From: an uncultured Bacteroidales bacterium
GTDB taxonomy: Bacteria > Bacteroidota > Bacteroidia > Bacteroidales > P3
DNA length: 11,045 nucleotides
NCBI GenBank assembly: GCA_937884485.1
Contig: CALGCG010000060.1
Location: 1-11,045, forward strand
Direction: 5' to 3'
Positions 1 through 5,597 of this stretch are shown piece by piece (position 1 is the stretch's first letter; each line of letters opens with the position of its first letter). The translations under genes and the position numbers were made by a program. The notes beneath the pieces are model-generated. The model was not told the DNA's origin. It made no database searches and was given only the letters and a program-made list of their open reading frames with translations.

Positions 1-76
1 TCCACACGATCAGCCACGCGATCCCGTCTCGAATTGTGTCGGCCTCAGCCTTTGCTATTGTGTTTAGTGCTGCCAT
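1..76 (-). CDS. Partial early phage protein, 5' end only
   Basis: Only the first 25 codons lie in the window; the gene runs off the left edge. The ATG at 76 is preceded by a full AAGGAGG (84-90) that directly follows the TGA stop of the HTH gene at 91. Start and operon membership are therefore well supported. The visible residues begin MAALNTIAKAEADTIRDGIA and end in a hydrophobic WLIVW run. I do not recognise the family and too little is visible to assign a role. Its position in the leftward early operon suggests a replication or early regulatory function, which is inference only. Confidence 0.7.
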   Translation of the reverse strand, partial: MAALNTIAKAEADTIRDGIAWLIVW

Positions 77-90
77 GTGGCTGCCTCCTT

Positions 91-315
91 TCATTCTACG
101 AAGTCCGGCGTGATAGGCTCGCTGCTAAACAAGTACCCGATCGTGTAGGTAGGAAAGAAAACCTCCTGAACTTTGAAGGCTTTCCCGATCGGGAAGTCTC
201 CCTTGCCTTTGAGCCAGTTGTTCACAGTATCAGGCGAGCGTCCGATCGCTCCCGCTATATCCTTTGCGGTGATACTGCGCCGAGTCATTTCTGCGACCAG
301 ATTTGGGTATGCCAT
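91..315 (-). CDS. Small Cro-like helix-turn-helix DNA-binding protein
   Basis: This 74-aa protein has a helix-turn-helix around residues 15-38: the ITAKDIAGAIGRSPDTVNNW stretch has the A-x3-G-x-S-x2-TV-x2-W spacing typical of Cro/CI and XRE-type proteins. Its small size and lack of a C-terminal dimerisation or protease domain fit a Cro-like or excisionase-like regulator. The ATG at 315 has an AAGGAGG (324-330) eight bases upstream. It lies in the leftward early operon downstream of the 197-aa gene and the tRNA, opposite to the CI-like repressor at 1249. Inference: it takes the Cro role in the lysis-lysogeny decision, possibly by binding the three operators at 1099-1186. An activator of downstream early genes is the alternative. 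Confidence 0.8.
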   Translation of the reverse strand: MAYPNLVAEMTRRSITAKDIAGAIGRSPDTVNNWLKGKGDFPIGKAFKVQEVFFPTYTIGYLFSSEPITPDFVE

Positions 316-379
316 TCTGTTGTCCTCCTTTCTTTGTGTTGGCCTGCCTCGTCGGTGCTGGTGGGCCAGTTCCAGCAGA

Positions 380-393
380 CGCCCCGGTGGGCG
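380..393. other. Small GC hairpin between HTH gene and tRNA
   Basis: CGCCC and GGGCG form a 5-bp stem around a 4-base CGGT loop. No T-tract follows on either strand, so it is not a convincing intrinsic terminator. It could help process the 3' side of the tRNA transcript or space the HTH gene from it. Confidence 0.3.
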
Positions 394-405
394 TTTCGGC
401 TATAA

Positions 406-480
406 TGCACCCGGCGCGACTCGAACGCGCGGGCCTCCACGTTCGGAGCGTGGCGCTCTGTCCTTCTGAGCTACGGGTGC
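406..480 (-). tRNA. tRNA-Arg(CCG): tRNA-Arg, anticodon CCG (reads CGG)
   Basis: The minus strand folds into a full cloverleaf with perfect stems: acceptor GCACCCG/CGGGTGC, D stem GCTC/GAGC, anticodon stem CCACG/CGTGG and T stem GCGCG/CGCGC with a TTCGAGT loop. The anticodon loop is CTCCGAA, giving anticodon CCG. The D loop carries GG followed by A at the position-20 equivalent, an arginine identity element, and the discriminator base (406) is A. No CCA is encoded, so it must be added after transcription. The variable region AGGCCC is six bases by this alignment, one longer than usual. The gene sits 7 bp after the 197-aa gene stop and must be cut from an early phage transcript. CGG codons are frequent in this phage; the integrase's active-site-motif arginine (R21) is CGG. 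Confidence 0.93.
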
Positions 481-486
481 TGGTTG

Positions 487-1080
487 TTAGTTTTCCGGTG
501 TGTACTGAAAACGGACATACACCTCGGCGTGGTGGTATGTATGATCCCCGCCGTGTTCCTTCGGCTCCACGAAGGCGCGCCCTCCGATTGTTTTCAAGAA
601 GTCCTGCACCTCTGTTTCTGCGATCAGGGCGTTGGCTTTTGCGATTGCTGCCTCCAGCGTTTTGTTGTAGTCGCCGTGCTCTGCGAGGTTCTTCTTTTCG
701 GTCTCAACACTTTTGTGGCGGCTTTCGAGTTCGCTCGCTTTGTCAGCTGCGAGCTTTTCGGTGTTGGCCACAACGTCCTGCCAGAATGTGTCATTTTTTC
801 CGAAGTACCAGCCGGGCGTGTGCTCATTTTTCCACTTTTCCTCTTTGGCTCTTTTGGAGTAGTCGGCCATTCTTTCCTCCCAGAACTTCTCGAAGCCTGC
901 GAGAGCTTTCTCTGCTCTGCGAAGTCTGTCCTCGAAGTCCCACGCTATTGCACACATGATCGTCGCGGTTCCGAGCTGCTGCTGTCTGGCGTTCATCACC
1001 CATGTGTACTTGTCGCCGGTTCTTTTTTCATAGGCTCTTTTGGCCTTCTGGTATGCTTTTTTAATCTCTTGCGCTGTCAT
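487..1080 (-). CDS. Immediate-early phage protein of unknown function, 197 aa
   Basis: I chose the ATG at 1080 (MTAQEIKKAYQ) because AAAGGAGC lies just upstream; an earlier in-frame ATG at 1140 falls inside the promoter and operator and is rejected. The protein is highly charged, Lys/Glu/Ala-rich and predicted largely helical, with probable coiled coil around residues 90-150 and many aromatic residues. No signal peptide, membrane segment or catalytic motif is seen. It is the first gene behind the strong repressor-controlled leftward promoter, a place usually held by cro or an antirepressor. It is followed within 7 bp by a tRNA gene. I do not recognise the family. Possible roles include antirepressor, host takeover factor or a phage-defence/counter-defence protein, but nothing in the sequence decides among them. 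Confidence 0.85.
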   Translation of the reverse strand: MTAQEIKKAYQKAKRAYEKRTGDKYTWVMNARQQQLGTATIMCAIAWDFEDRLRRAEKALAGFEKFWEERMADYSKRAKEEKWKNEHTPGWYFGKNDTFWQDVVANTEKLAADKASELESRHKSVETEKKNLAEHGDYNKTLEAAIAKANALIAETEVQDFLKTIGGRAFVEPKEHGGDHTYHHAEVYVRFQYTPEN

Positions 1081-1098
1081 GTTTTTGCTCCTTTCGTT

Positions 1099-1114
1099 TT
1101 CCGGTCTACCGGAA
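1099..1114. promoter_or_regulatory. Operator 1, 16-bp palindrome
   Basis: Perfect inverted repeat TTCCGGT-ct-ACCGGAA (7-bp arms, 2-bp spacer). It lies just downstream of the predicted start of the leftward transcript, in the 5' leader of the 197-aa gene. It is the most symmetric of three related sites and so perhaps the strongest. Binding by the repressor encoded at 1249 is inferred from position and symmetry. Confidence 0.8.
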
Positions 1115-1125
1115 GAACTATTTAC

Positions 1126-1153
1126 ATTATACCGGTTCACCGGAAAAAGTCAA
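1126..1153 (-). promoter_or_regulatory. Strong leftward early promoter (P_L-type)
   Basis: On the minus strand TTGACT (1153-1148) is separated by 16 bases from a perfect TATAAT (1131-1126). Both match the sigma-A/sigma-70 consensus closely. Transcription would start near 1119 and drive the 197-aa gene, the tRNA, the Cro-like gene and onward. Operator 2 (1130-1145) fills the spacer and touches the -10 box, so bound repressor should block RNA polymerase. Confidence 0.85.
1130..1145. promoter_or_regulatory. Operator 2, 16-bp palindrome between -35 and -10
   Basis: TACCGGT-tc-ACCGGAA has one mismatch to the perfect site at 1099. It occupies the spacer of the leftward promoter and overlaps two bases of its -10 box, the classic position for repression by occlusion. 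Confidence 0.8.
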
Positions 1154-1170
1154 GGGCTTTTTTGAAAATT

Positions 1171-1186
1171 TTCCGGTAAATCGGAA
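1171..1186. promoter_or_regulatory. Operator 3, 16-bp palindrome upstream of repressor promoter
   Basis: TTCCGGT-aa-ATCGGAA has one mismatch to the perfect site. It ends 7 bases before the -35 box of the rightward repressor promoter and lies upstream of the leftward -35. By analogy with lambda OR2, a repressor bound here could touch RNA polymerase and stimulate its own gene; simple autorepression is the alternative. Confidence 0.7.
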
Positions 1187-1193
1187 AAAATTA

Positions 1194-1222
1194 TTTACAA
1201 ACGGAGTTTTTTCTGCTATACT
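1194..1222 (+). promoter_or_regulatory. Rightward repressor promoter (P_RM-type)
   Basis: TTTACA (1194-1199) and TATACT (1217-1222) are separated by exactly 17 bp; each differs from consensus at one base. The AGGAAGGAGG ribosome binding site follows at 1228-1237. It should drive the repressor and probably the downstream lysogeny genes. Confidence 0.85.
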
Positions 1223-1248
1223 AATGCAGGAAGGAGGTGATCAAGCAC

Positions 1249-1617
1249 ATGAAGGAAAGACTCGAACAACTCCTTGAAGCTCGCAACATGAAGCCCGCAC
1301 AACTCGCTCAGGCCGCAGGGCTTCGCACGTCAACGGTGGACGACATCATAAAAGGAAAGACGAATGAGCTCAACATTGGCGTGGACAAAATGCTCAGGAT
1401 TGCGAGTGTACTCGGCGTTTCCGTCGAGTCTCTGTACGGCCGGGACGAGCCGGTCACTCCGTACATACCGCCGGAGCCAGCAGAGCGTCAGCTTCTCGAT
1501 CGTTTCCGTTCTTTGAACGTGGAAGGAAAAGAAAAAGCGCTCGAATACCTCGACGATCTCGTCGATACTGGCAAATATAAAAAACGTGATCCGGCTGGAA
1601 TGGTACAGGAAGCGTAG
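1249..1617 (+). CDS. CI-like XRE-family phage repressor, 122 aa
   Basis: Residues about 1-60 form an XRE/Cro-CI helix-turn-helix domain: KERLEQLLEARNMKPAQLA, then AAGLRTSTVDDIIKGK as the turn and recognition helix, then LRIASVLGVSVESLYG, a signature of this family. A proline-rich linker (PYIPPEP) leads to a short helical C-terminus, likely for oligomerisation. There is no LexA-type peptidase domain, so induction by RecA-stimulated self-cleavage is not expected. I chose the ATG at 1249; a GTG at 1237 overlaps the ribosome binding site. The gene diverges from the early operon across three operators. Expected role: maintain lysogeny by silencing the leftward promoter. Confidence 0.93.
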   Translation: MKERLEQLLEARNMKPAQLAQAAGLRTSTVDDIIKGKTNELNIGVDKMLRIASVLGVSVESLYGRDEPVTPYIPPEPAERQLLDRFRSLNVEGKEKALEYLDDLVDTGKYKKRDPAGMVQEA

Positions 1618-1633
1618 GCGGTGAGAGCCCGGA

Positions 1634-1660
1634 GCTGTCCCCTTCACCCGGAGGGGGCAG
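1634..1660. other. GC-rich hairpin after repressor gene
   Basis: In the 110-bp gap after the repressor, CTGTCCCC pairs with GGGGGCAG (one G-U type pair) around a roughly 10-base loop. No T-tract follows, so it may attenuate or stabilise the repressor mRNA rather than terminate. No clear separate promoter for the next gene was found. Confidence 0.35.
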
Positions 1661-1683
1661 TTCTGGTTAAGCATAAAAGGCAT

Positions 1684-1710
1684 AAAAAAAGAGCCCGCAC
1701 AGTGGCGGGC
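1684..1710 (-). terminator. Intrinsic terminator facing left, inside the plus-strand module
   Basis: Read on the minus strand, GCCCGC and GCGGGC make a 6-bp stem around a 6-base loop (1693-1710), followed by TC and seven T residues (1690-1684). On the plus strand the hairpin has no T-tract, so it should stop only leftward transcription, antisense to the lysogeny genes. Confidence 0.7.
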
Positions 1711-1727
1711 TGGAAGGTGGTTAAAAT

Positions 1728-2216
1728 ATGGGACTTTTCGGAAAGAAAGAAAAAGCGACTTTTTACAAGTTTCTGGTGGTTGACGGCTGCGTGCCGGGCA
1801 TGAAGGCGCCGAGCACGGTCAAGATCTCCCTGTTTTCTGACAAGATCGAGATCCAGCAGATCGTCAACGGCAAGGGCGTGGCCTACCTGTCCTATGATCA
1901 GGTGACGGCCGCCGAGAAGGTCAACGAGAAGCAGATCGCAGAGGTTGACAAGAGTGTGATCGGTCGCGCTGTGGTTGGTGGCGTCCTTCTGGGCCCGCTC
2001 GGTGCTGTGGTTGGCGGCGTCTCCGGCGTCGGCAAAAAGCAGAAGGCCACATATAAAGACTTTTTCGTGATCAATTACACAGCAGCCAGTGGTGAGCCCG
2101 CGGTGCTGTCCTTTGAAATGGTGGGCCCTCCGGCCGGTTTTGCTTCGTTCCTCTCGGAGCTTAAACAGAAGGCGGGGATCTCCGACGCTCCGGCAGCAGG
2201 CCCGACAATCTTATAA
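1728..2216 (+). CDS. Hypothetical protein with glycine-zipper segment, 162 aa
   Basis: The ATG at 1728 follows a GGAAGGTGG site at good spacing. The N-terminal ~75 residues look like a small beta-rich domain (KISLFSDKIEIQQI, VAYLSYDQVTAAEKV), reminiscent of bacterial PH-like folds in short phage-associated proteins. Residues about 84-105 form a hydrophobic Gly-x3-Gly run (RAVVGGVLLGPLGAVVGGVS), a glycine zipper that may insert in or lie on a membrane. A second beta-rich stretch (YKDFFVINYTA) follows. The stop overlaps the integrase start (TAATG), so the two are translationally coupled. No function can be assigned; a lysogenic conversion (moron) gene or integrase partner are possibilities. Confidence 0.8.
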   Translation: MGLFGKKEKATFYKFLVVDGCVPGMKAPSTVKISLFSDKIEIQQIVNGKGVAYLSYDQVTAAEKVNEKQIAEVDKSVIGRAVVGGVLLGPLGAVVGGVSGVGKKQKATYKDFFVINYTAASGEPAVLSFEMVGPPAGFASFLSELKQKAGISDAPAAGPTIL

Positions 2217-3820
2217 TGGCAGCAGGCAAAAAGACACAGGCAGCCGCTCCGCTGATCCCGGCGGTTATATACGCCCGGTACTCCAGCAGCGGCCAGCGTG
2301 AAGAAAGTATAGAGGGCCAGCTTCGAGAGTGTCACGAGTTTGCCCGGAGGAACGGCCTCACGGTCGTGGGTGAATATATAGACAAGGCTCTCACCGGCCG
2401 ATCAGACAAGCGCCCGGACTTCCAGCGCATGCTCCGGGACTGCGAGCGCGGCGTTTTTAAGGCTGTGATCTGCTGGAAAACTGACCGTTTCGCCCGTAAC
2501 CGGTACGACTCGGCCATGTATAAGTATAAGCTCAAAAAGTACGGCGTGCGCATTTTCTACGCAAAAGAGACGATCCCGGAAGGCCCAGAGGGCATTATTC
2601 TGGAGTCGGTCATGGAAGGCTACGCCGAATATTACAGCGAAAACCTGAGCCAGAACGTCAAGCGCGGGTTCTACGACTCGGCGCTGGAGCTCAAAACGCT
2701 GGGCCAGACTGTGATCGGGCTCAGGAAGGGCCCGGACGGCCGCTTCGAGATAGATCCGGCCACTGCTCCGGTGGTTCGCCGGATCTTCGAGGAATACGCA
2801 GCAGGCGAGAGTGCGAAGGACATATACACGCGCCTGAATAACGAAGGGTACCGGACGAGCCGCGGCGGCCTGTTTAATAAAAACAGTCTGCGCCGGATCC
2901 TCCAGAATGAGAAGTACGTCGGCGTCTATGAGTTCCGGGACATTCGAGTCGAGGACGCGATCCCGGCCATTGTCAGCCGGGAACTGTTTGACAAGTGCCG
3001 GCTCATGGTCGAAAAGCACCACCGGGCACCGGCGGCACAGCGCGAGACTTCGTTTCTGCTCACCTCGAAGCTGTTCTGCGGCCATTGTGGTGAGCCTATG
3101 ACTGGCGACGGCGGCACCAGCCGCACCGGCCGCGTGTATTACTACTACACATGCAATGGGCGCCGGGCGCATAAGTGCGAGAAGGAACGAGCGCCGAAGG
3201 CATGGATCGAGCAGCTGGTGGTGAACGAGCTCGTGGATCTGATACACTCCGACGACTTCGTGAACGAGGTCGCCGATCGCTGCATGGAGTTTCAGCAGCG
3301 TGAACAGGACAAGAGCGCGCTCCATGCACTCGAAGCGCGCCAGAAAGAGAACGCGAAGGCGATCCAGAACATGCTCGCAGCGATTGAGGCCGGGATCATA
3401 ACGCCCAGCACGAAGTCGCGCCTCATGGAGCTGGAGGCTGAGCGGGCCCAGATCGAGAAGGGGATCGCGCAGCAGCTCATAAGCGAGCCAGCTCTGGAAC
3501 GTGATCAGGTGATCTACTTCTTGGAGCGTTTCAGGAACGGCGACGTCAACGACGACATGTACCGCGCTTTTCTGGTTGACACATTCCTCAATGCGGTGTA
3601 CCTCTACGACGACGACAAGCTGGTGCTGGTTCTCAATTACACCGGCGAGCGTTGCAAGGTGACGCTGGAGCTCGTGGAAAAGGCGGTCGAAGGTGATCCG
3701 GGCGGCGGTTCGTGTTTCGCGCCGTCCGGCGCACCAGAAGGCGCGAATTTGAACACAGGGAAGCGGATCCTCCACTTTGTCAAAAAGGTGGTGGCCGTGG
3801 TGGTCAAATTCTCAAAATAG
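2216..3820 (+). CDS. Large serine recombinase (phage integrase), 534 aa
   Basis: Catalyses site-specific integration and excision by a serine-nucleophile mechanism. Residues ~15-155 are the resolvase domain: YARYSSSGQ holds the predicted nucleophile S23 with R21, and DRFARN (90-95) carries the conserved active-site arginines. Residues ~160-275 fit the Recombinase DNA-binding domain. A zinc ribbon follows with C288, C291, C313 and C321, then a coiled coil around 355-425 (KENAKAIQNMLAAIEAG, AERAQIEKG), and a beta-rich end. Length and domain order match Firmicutes phage integrases. The ATG overlaps the upstream stop (TAATG) and lacks a good ribosome binding site, so translation is probably coupled. 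The last ~40 residues are Gly- and Val-rich and look less conserved. No recombination directionality factor is recognised in the window. Confidence 0.96.
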   Translation: MAAGKKTQAAAPLIPAVIYARYSSSGQREESIEGQLRECHEFARRNGLTVVGEYIDKALTGRSDKRPDFQRMLRDCERGVFKAVICWKTDRFARNRYDSAMYKYKLKKYGVRIFYAKETIPEGPEGIILESVMEGYAEYYSENLSQNVKRGFYDSALELKTLGQTVIGLRKGPDGRFEIDPATAPVVRRIFEEYAAGESAKDIYTRLNNEGYRTSRGGLFNKNSLRRILQNEKYVGVYEFRDIRVEDAIPAIVSRELFDKCRLMVEKHHRAPAAQRETSFLLTSKLFCGHCGEPMTGDGGTSRTGRVYYYYTCNGRRAHKCEKERAPKAWIEQLVVNELVDLIHSDDFVNEVADRCMEFQQREQDKSALHALEARQKENAKAIQNMLAAIEAGIITPSTKSRLMELEAERAQIEKGIAQQLISEPALERDQVIYFLERFRNGDVNDDMYRAFLVDTFLNAVYLYDDDKLVLVLNYTGERCKVTLELVEKAVEGDPGGGSCFAPSGAPEGANLNTGKRILHFVKKVVAVVVKFSK

Positions 3821-3921
3821 AGGCGTTTTAAGACGCAAAAAGGGCCCGGTGGGTAGTTTATACCCTCCGGGCTCTTTCGTTCGTCCTGCGGGCTCTCAGG
3901 AGCTCACAGGGCTATTTTTTA
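3821..3921. other. Probable attP location
   Basis: Serine-integrase phages normally carry attP right beside the integrase gene. The 5' side of this integrase is blocked by an overlapping gene, so this convergent intergenic gap (perhaps including the 3' end of the integrase gene) is the only adjacent candidate. No core crossover dinucleotide can be fixed from one sequence. The call rests on position only. Confidence 0.4.
3837..3877. terminator. Bidirectional intrinsic terminator between integrase and holin
   Basis: A 14-bp stem (3842-3855 with 3861-3874) with one mismatch and one G-T pair encloses a 5-base loop. On the minus strand it is followed by TTTTT, ideal for ending the late/lysis transcript. 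On the plus strand only CTTT-type bases follow, so it ends the integrase transcript more weakly. It fills most of the 101-bp gap between the convergent genes. Confidence 0.88.
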
Positions 3922-4455
3922 TTATTCTGTCGCCGTGGCGTCGGGTTCGGGCGCTCCGGGCTGCGTTTTCGCCTCTGCTGCGAGCTGCTGCACGGCTGTG
4001 GTGGCGATCGTAGTCGCTACGCTGGCCGCCGTTGCCGCTGTGGCTGCTGTGTCAGTCGCGGGTACCTTGATTTCACGGCATACCTGCTCGATCTTAGTGT
4101 TGAGCCAGACGTCGAAGTCGCCGTAGATCTGACCGAGTGCGGCCACTACCGTGTCGCCGAGGATCTCCAGCGTCTTGCTCTTGGCCTTCTCGAAGGCCTC
4201 CAGCTGCTTTTCCTTCGTGAACGCTCCCTCGGCTTTGAGGGTGTCAACGAAGGTCTGGGCTGTGTATGTTACCGCCTGAGCTACCGCGTCGCAGGCCATG
4301 TTCATGTACTTGTCAGCGGTCTTGTTGTCGAGCTCCTGCTGGAGCTGGGCGGTCTTTTTGCGAAGCAGTGCCACCAGATAGGCCCCGCCCGCTGTGATCA
4401 GCAGGCACAGGACAGGGACGCAGGCGTTCGCGATCTGTTGTAATGTCTCGTTCAT
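3922..4455 (-). CDS. Phage holin, LLH-like family, 177 aa
   Basis: Forms the lesion in the cytoplasmic membrane that releases endolysin and times lysis. One N-terminal transmembrane segment is visible at about residues 10-30 (ACVPVLCLLITAGGAYLVAL). It is followed by a basic RKK and a helical coiled-coil region (TAQLQQELDNKTADKYMNMA), then a long amphipathic segment typical of Gram-positive LLH-type holins (AVTYTAQTFVDTLKAEGAFT). The last 45 residues are an Ala/Thr-rich low-complexity tail ending EPDATATE. The ATG at 4455 overlaps the stop of the 54-aa gene (ATGA) and has a GAGGTG site inside that gene. It is the last gene of the leftward late operon, just before the terminator. Confidence 0.85.
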   Translation of the reverse strand: MNETLQQIANACVPVLCLLITAGGAYLVALLRKKTAQLQQELDNKTADKYMNMACDAVAQAVTYTAQTFVDTLKAEGAFTKEKQLEAFEKAKSKTLEILGDTVVAALGQIYGDFDVWLNTKIEQVCREIKVPATDTAATAATAASVATTIATTAVQQLAAEAKTQPGAPEPDATATE

Positions 4456-4616
4456 TTCTTTGCACCTCTTTCTGTGTGTTTCTCACATGGGAACGGGCAG
4501 GTGTCGCACTGGGTTTCGTCGCACCCGTCGTTGTCTGCCCTCCATGTGGCGACAATATAGACGAGCACAGCCACCGCTACGAGCAGCAGGGCCGCGCTTG
4601 TTACTGTTTCCACCAT
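4452..4616 (-). CDS. 54-aa Cys-rich single-pass membrane microprotein
   Basis: This short gene fills the gap between endolysin and holin. The ATG at 4616 follows AAGGTGA, which overlaps the endolysin stop; the TGA overlaps the holin ATG, so all three are tightly coupled. Residues ~7-25 are a hydrophobic helix (SAALLLVAVAVLVYIVATW). The hydrophilic tail then carries four cysteines (C-x4-C-x2-C-x3-C, residues 32-44), followed by a basic end. The spacing could bind a metal or form disulfides if the tail faces outward. Position suggests an accessory lysis protein such as an antiholin or holin partner. I do not recognise a family. Confidence 0.78.
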   Translation of the reverse strand: MVETVTSAALLLVAVAVLVYIVATWRADNDGCDETQCDTCPFPCEKHTERGAKK

Positions 4617-4625
4617 GCTGTCACC

Positions 4626-5597
4626 TTACTTGCTCACCTTGTCGGCGTCTACCCAGCCGTAGACGCTGGACTGGCTGTTGGTGTGCACGATATGGTAGGG
4701 GTGCTTTGCGCCCTTACTGATCGCCGTCACCTTCGCAGGGCCAGCCTTCGGGCTTGTCTTGTAGCTCTTGGCATTGGCGCTGGTGTAATGAGGGCCACCG
4801 GCGAACTGTACGACGTCGCCGACGGAGATCTCGCTGATTGCCTTCACGTCGTCCTCGTCTACCCAGCCGTAGACAGTGGAGCCGGAGCCGGTGACTCTGA
4901 CTACATGGTACGGGTGCTTGCCGGTAGGATATACGGCCGTCACCTTGGCCTTGCCCGCTTTGCAGGCTGGGCCGGTTGCTGCGTTGGCGTTTGCGTAGTG
5001 TCTGGAGCCGGTAAACTCCACCACGTCGCCGACTTTGAAGGCCAGAGCCTTGTCTGTGCTGCCGGTACCGGTTCCGTTGCCAGTGTCGCCACCGGAAGCG
5101 CTGCCGCCGTCCTTGTATTTAGGCACGCCATAGCCTCTGATGTAGCGAGCGTTCACTTTCAGATTACGACGGCCCACGGCGTTGCTCATGTTGCCCTCAA
5201 CGATCGTGATAGTGGAGCCGCTGACCTTCTCGACAATGCCGACGTGATCAGAGTAGCCTCTGTTGTCGCCGCTGCCGGAGTCGTCCCAGTCGTAGAAAAT
5301 GACGTCGCCGGGCTGGGGAACGTATGCGTCGTCCTCCTGCCAGCTTCCCAGCTTTTTGAACAGTTCGATCATTTTCTCACAGCCGCACTCAGTCGGAAGA
5401 ATAGCGGTCAGGCCGCACTTGATCGCCATAGCGGACACGAAGGTCGCGCACCATGCGTCAGTGTACTTCATGGCGTAGCCTCTGGCGAGGGGCTTGTGGG
5501 AGTTGTAAAGATCAATAATCTTTTTGTGGGAGCCGTCGGACTCCTTGCAGCCGATATAAGACACGGCCGCGTTGACAATATTCTGTCTGTCGCTCAT
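4626..5597 (-). CDS. Probable internal-start product of the endolysin gene (CHAP + SH3), 323 aa
   Basis: Codon 186 of the endolysin is an in-frame ATG (5597) preceded by GGAAGGAGG (AAGGAGG at 5605-5611) with a 7-base spacer, as good as any gene start in this phage. It falls exactly at the junction between the lysozyme and CHAP domains. A separate MSDRQN-starting product with the CHAP domain and both wall-binding repeats is thus expected beside the full-length enzyme. Dual-start endolysins that form full-length/short-form complexes are known in several Gram-positive phages. The alternative is that this marks a recent fusion of two genes with a surviving ribosome binding site. Confidence 0.65.
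   Translation of the reverse strand: MSDRQNIVNAAVSYIGCKESDGSHKKIIDLYNSHKPLARGYAMKYTDAWCATFVSAMAIKCGLTAILPTECGCEKMIELFKKLGSWQEDDAYVPQPGDVIFYDWDDSGSGDNRGYSDHVGIVEKVSGSTITIVEGNMSNAVGRRNLKVNARYIRGYGVPKYKDGGSASGGDTGNGTGTGSTDKALAFKVGDVVEFTGSRHYANANAATGPACKAGKAKVTAVYPTGKHPYHVVRVTGSGSTVYGWVDEDDVKAISEISVGDVVQFAGGPHYTSANAKSYKTSPKAGPAKVTAISKGAKHPYHIVHTNSQSSVYGWVDADKVSK

Noticed and set aside
406..480. tRNA as an integration-site remnant (attL/attR)
   Set aside because: The cloverleaf is complete and lies between early phage genes, more than 1.7 kb from the integrase. The integrase is of the serine type, which seldom uses tRNA genes, and no duplicated tRNA 3' end was seen.
484..1179. Plus-strand frames of more than 200 codons over the 197-aa gene and the tRNA
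   Set aside because: They cross the tRNA or the operator region, are rich in Cys/Phe/Leu as expected for antisense translation, and lack ribosome binding sites.
2402..3775. 457-codon minus-strand frame opposite the integrase
   Set aside because: Antisense shadow of a gene with unmistakable serine-recombinase motifs; no start signal and no family features.
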